Source: Apricaphanius iberus (taxonomy: Eukaryota > Chordata > Actinopteri > Cyprinodontiformes > Aphaniidae). From it: a stretch of 64,000 bases of DNA. The first letter of the stretch is position 1, and each line of letters opens with the position of its first letter. The translations under genes were made by a program, and so were the position numbers. The notes beneath the pieces were generated by a model. It was not told the origin of the DNA, searched no databases, and saw nothing but the letters and a program-made list of their open reading frames with translations. Location: contig JAPXFQ010001662.1 in the NCBI GenBank assembly GCA_028564705.1, forward strand, positions 4,772,001 to 4,836,000, in the 5' to 3' direction. Of this stretch, positions 63,455-64,000 are shown piece after piece.

Positions 63455-64000
63455 ATCTCCATCACAAAAGACCCAGCTTCACCCCAAACCACCCACGTAC
63501 CTGCCTTGACGATCTGCGAACAGGACGTGCGCCAGCTATTTCAGAGACAGAAAATTAAAAAGGCTCAGGGACCAGACGGAGTGTCCCCAGCCTCTCTGAA
63601 ATTCTGTGCTGACCAGCTGGCTCCCATCTTCACCCAGATCTTCAATAACTCCCTGGAGCTGTGTGAGGTCCCCTCCTGCCTCAAACGCTCCACCATCATA
63701 CCGGTTCCCAAGAAGTCCCCAGTCACTGGATTAAATGACTACAGACCAGTTGCCCTAACATCTGTGGTCATGAAATCCTTTGAGCGTCTGGTACTGACCC
63801 ACCTGAAGGACATCACAGATCCCCTGCTAGACCCCCTGCAGTTCGCCTGCAGCCAACATGGCTCTACACTACATCCTGCACCATCTAGACTCTGCAGGTA
63901 CCTACGCTCGGGTCCTGTTTGTGGACTTCAGCTCTGCGTTTAACACCATTGTCCCAGAGCTCCTCCACCAAAAACTGTCCCAGCTCACCGTGCCTCCATC
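63455..64000 (+). mobile_element. L2/CR1-clade LINE, reverse transcriptase part, runs off window
   Basis: The frame includes VRQLFQRQKIKKAQGPDGVS (the RT-domain start with the GPDGV box), LKRSTIIPVPKKSP, LNDYRPVALTSV and FERLVLTHL. After QFA (about 63847) some residues are missing and the frame shifts. The next frame continues [20 protein letters not shown] and [11 protein letters not shown] (the catalytic-Asp motif, DFSSAFNT) to the right edge. The shift and deletion make this copy non-functional. It is 5'-truncated: the endonuclease domain is absent. Confidence 0.9.

Noticed and set aside
1..64000. A dedicated new defence or metabolic gene system
   Set aside because: Only one cellular gene and ordinary transposon families are visible; no cluster of unknown conserved genes is supported.

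Overview
This window is AT-rich, intron-dominated vertebrate DNA, almost certainly from a teleost fish and most likely a percomorph. The evidence is the fish-typical repeat load: several Tc1 lineages, hAT and PIF/Harbinger miniature elements, a Penelope-like retroelement, L2/CR1-clade LINE pieces and a tRNA-like SINE family. The only cellular gene I can support is the 3' end of rbms3, which encodes an RRM-type single-stranded-nucleic-acid binding protein of the RBMS/MSSP family. It lies on the + strand. Assignment rests on the translated exons, which match the C-terminal tail of vertebrate RBMS3 as I remember it; no search was run.

Layout: 1-1735 is the end of an upstream intron. Four phase-0 coding exons follow at 1736-1786, 26192-26302, 33076-33168 and 36980-37105. 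Together they encode a 126-residue tail ending in YSYQSK. The introns between them are about 24.4, 6.8 and 3.8 kb. The last coding exon ends at a TGA that overlaps a consensus 5' splice site. A strong acceptor at 40678-40679 would splice to AA|A TAG, giving the same final residue and a stop, so 40680 onward is probably the main 3' UTR exon. The rest, to 64000, looks like 3' UTR followed by gene-poor flank.

Mobile DNA: the best preserved element is a Penelope-like retroelement (23615-25931). It has a long RT plus GIY-YIG reading frame, roughly 260-bp terminal repeats in inverted orientation and a 12-bp target duplication. There are also at least seven degraded Tc1/mariner pieces from several lineages, a PIF/Harbinger remnant with a recognisable transposase exon and a related short copy, three hAT-like elements with visible termini (two with full or partial 8-bp duplications), a 657-bp element with ~40-bp terminal inverted repeats, two copies of one SINE-like repeat, and an L2-like RT fragment running off the right edge.

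I found no tRNA, rRNA, CRISPR array, bacterial-type operon or clearly new biological system. The more interesting signals are the stop-in-donor arrangement of rbms3, the Penelope-like element, the paired Harbinger copies, several hairpins, and repeat-free blocks that may be conserved regulatory DNA. Most of the remaining short open frames look like chance frames in intron or repeat sequence.
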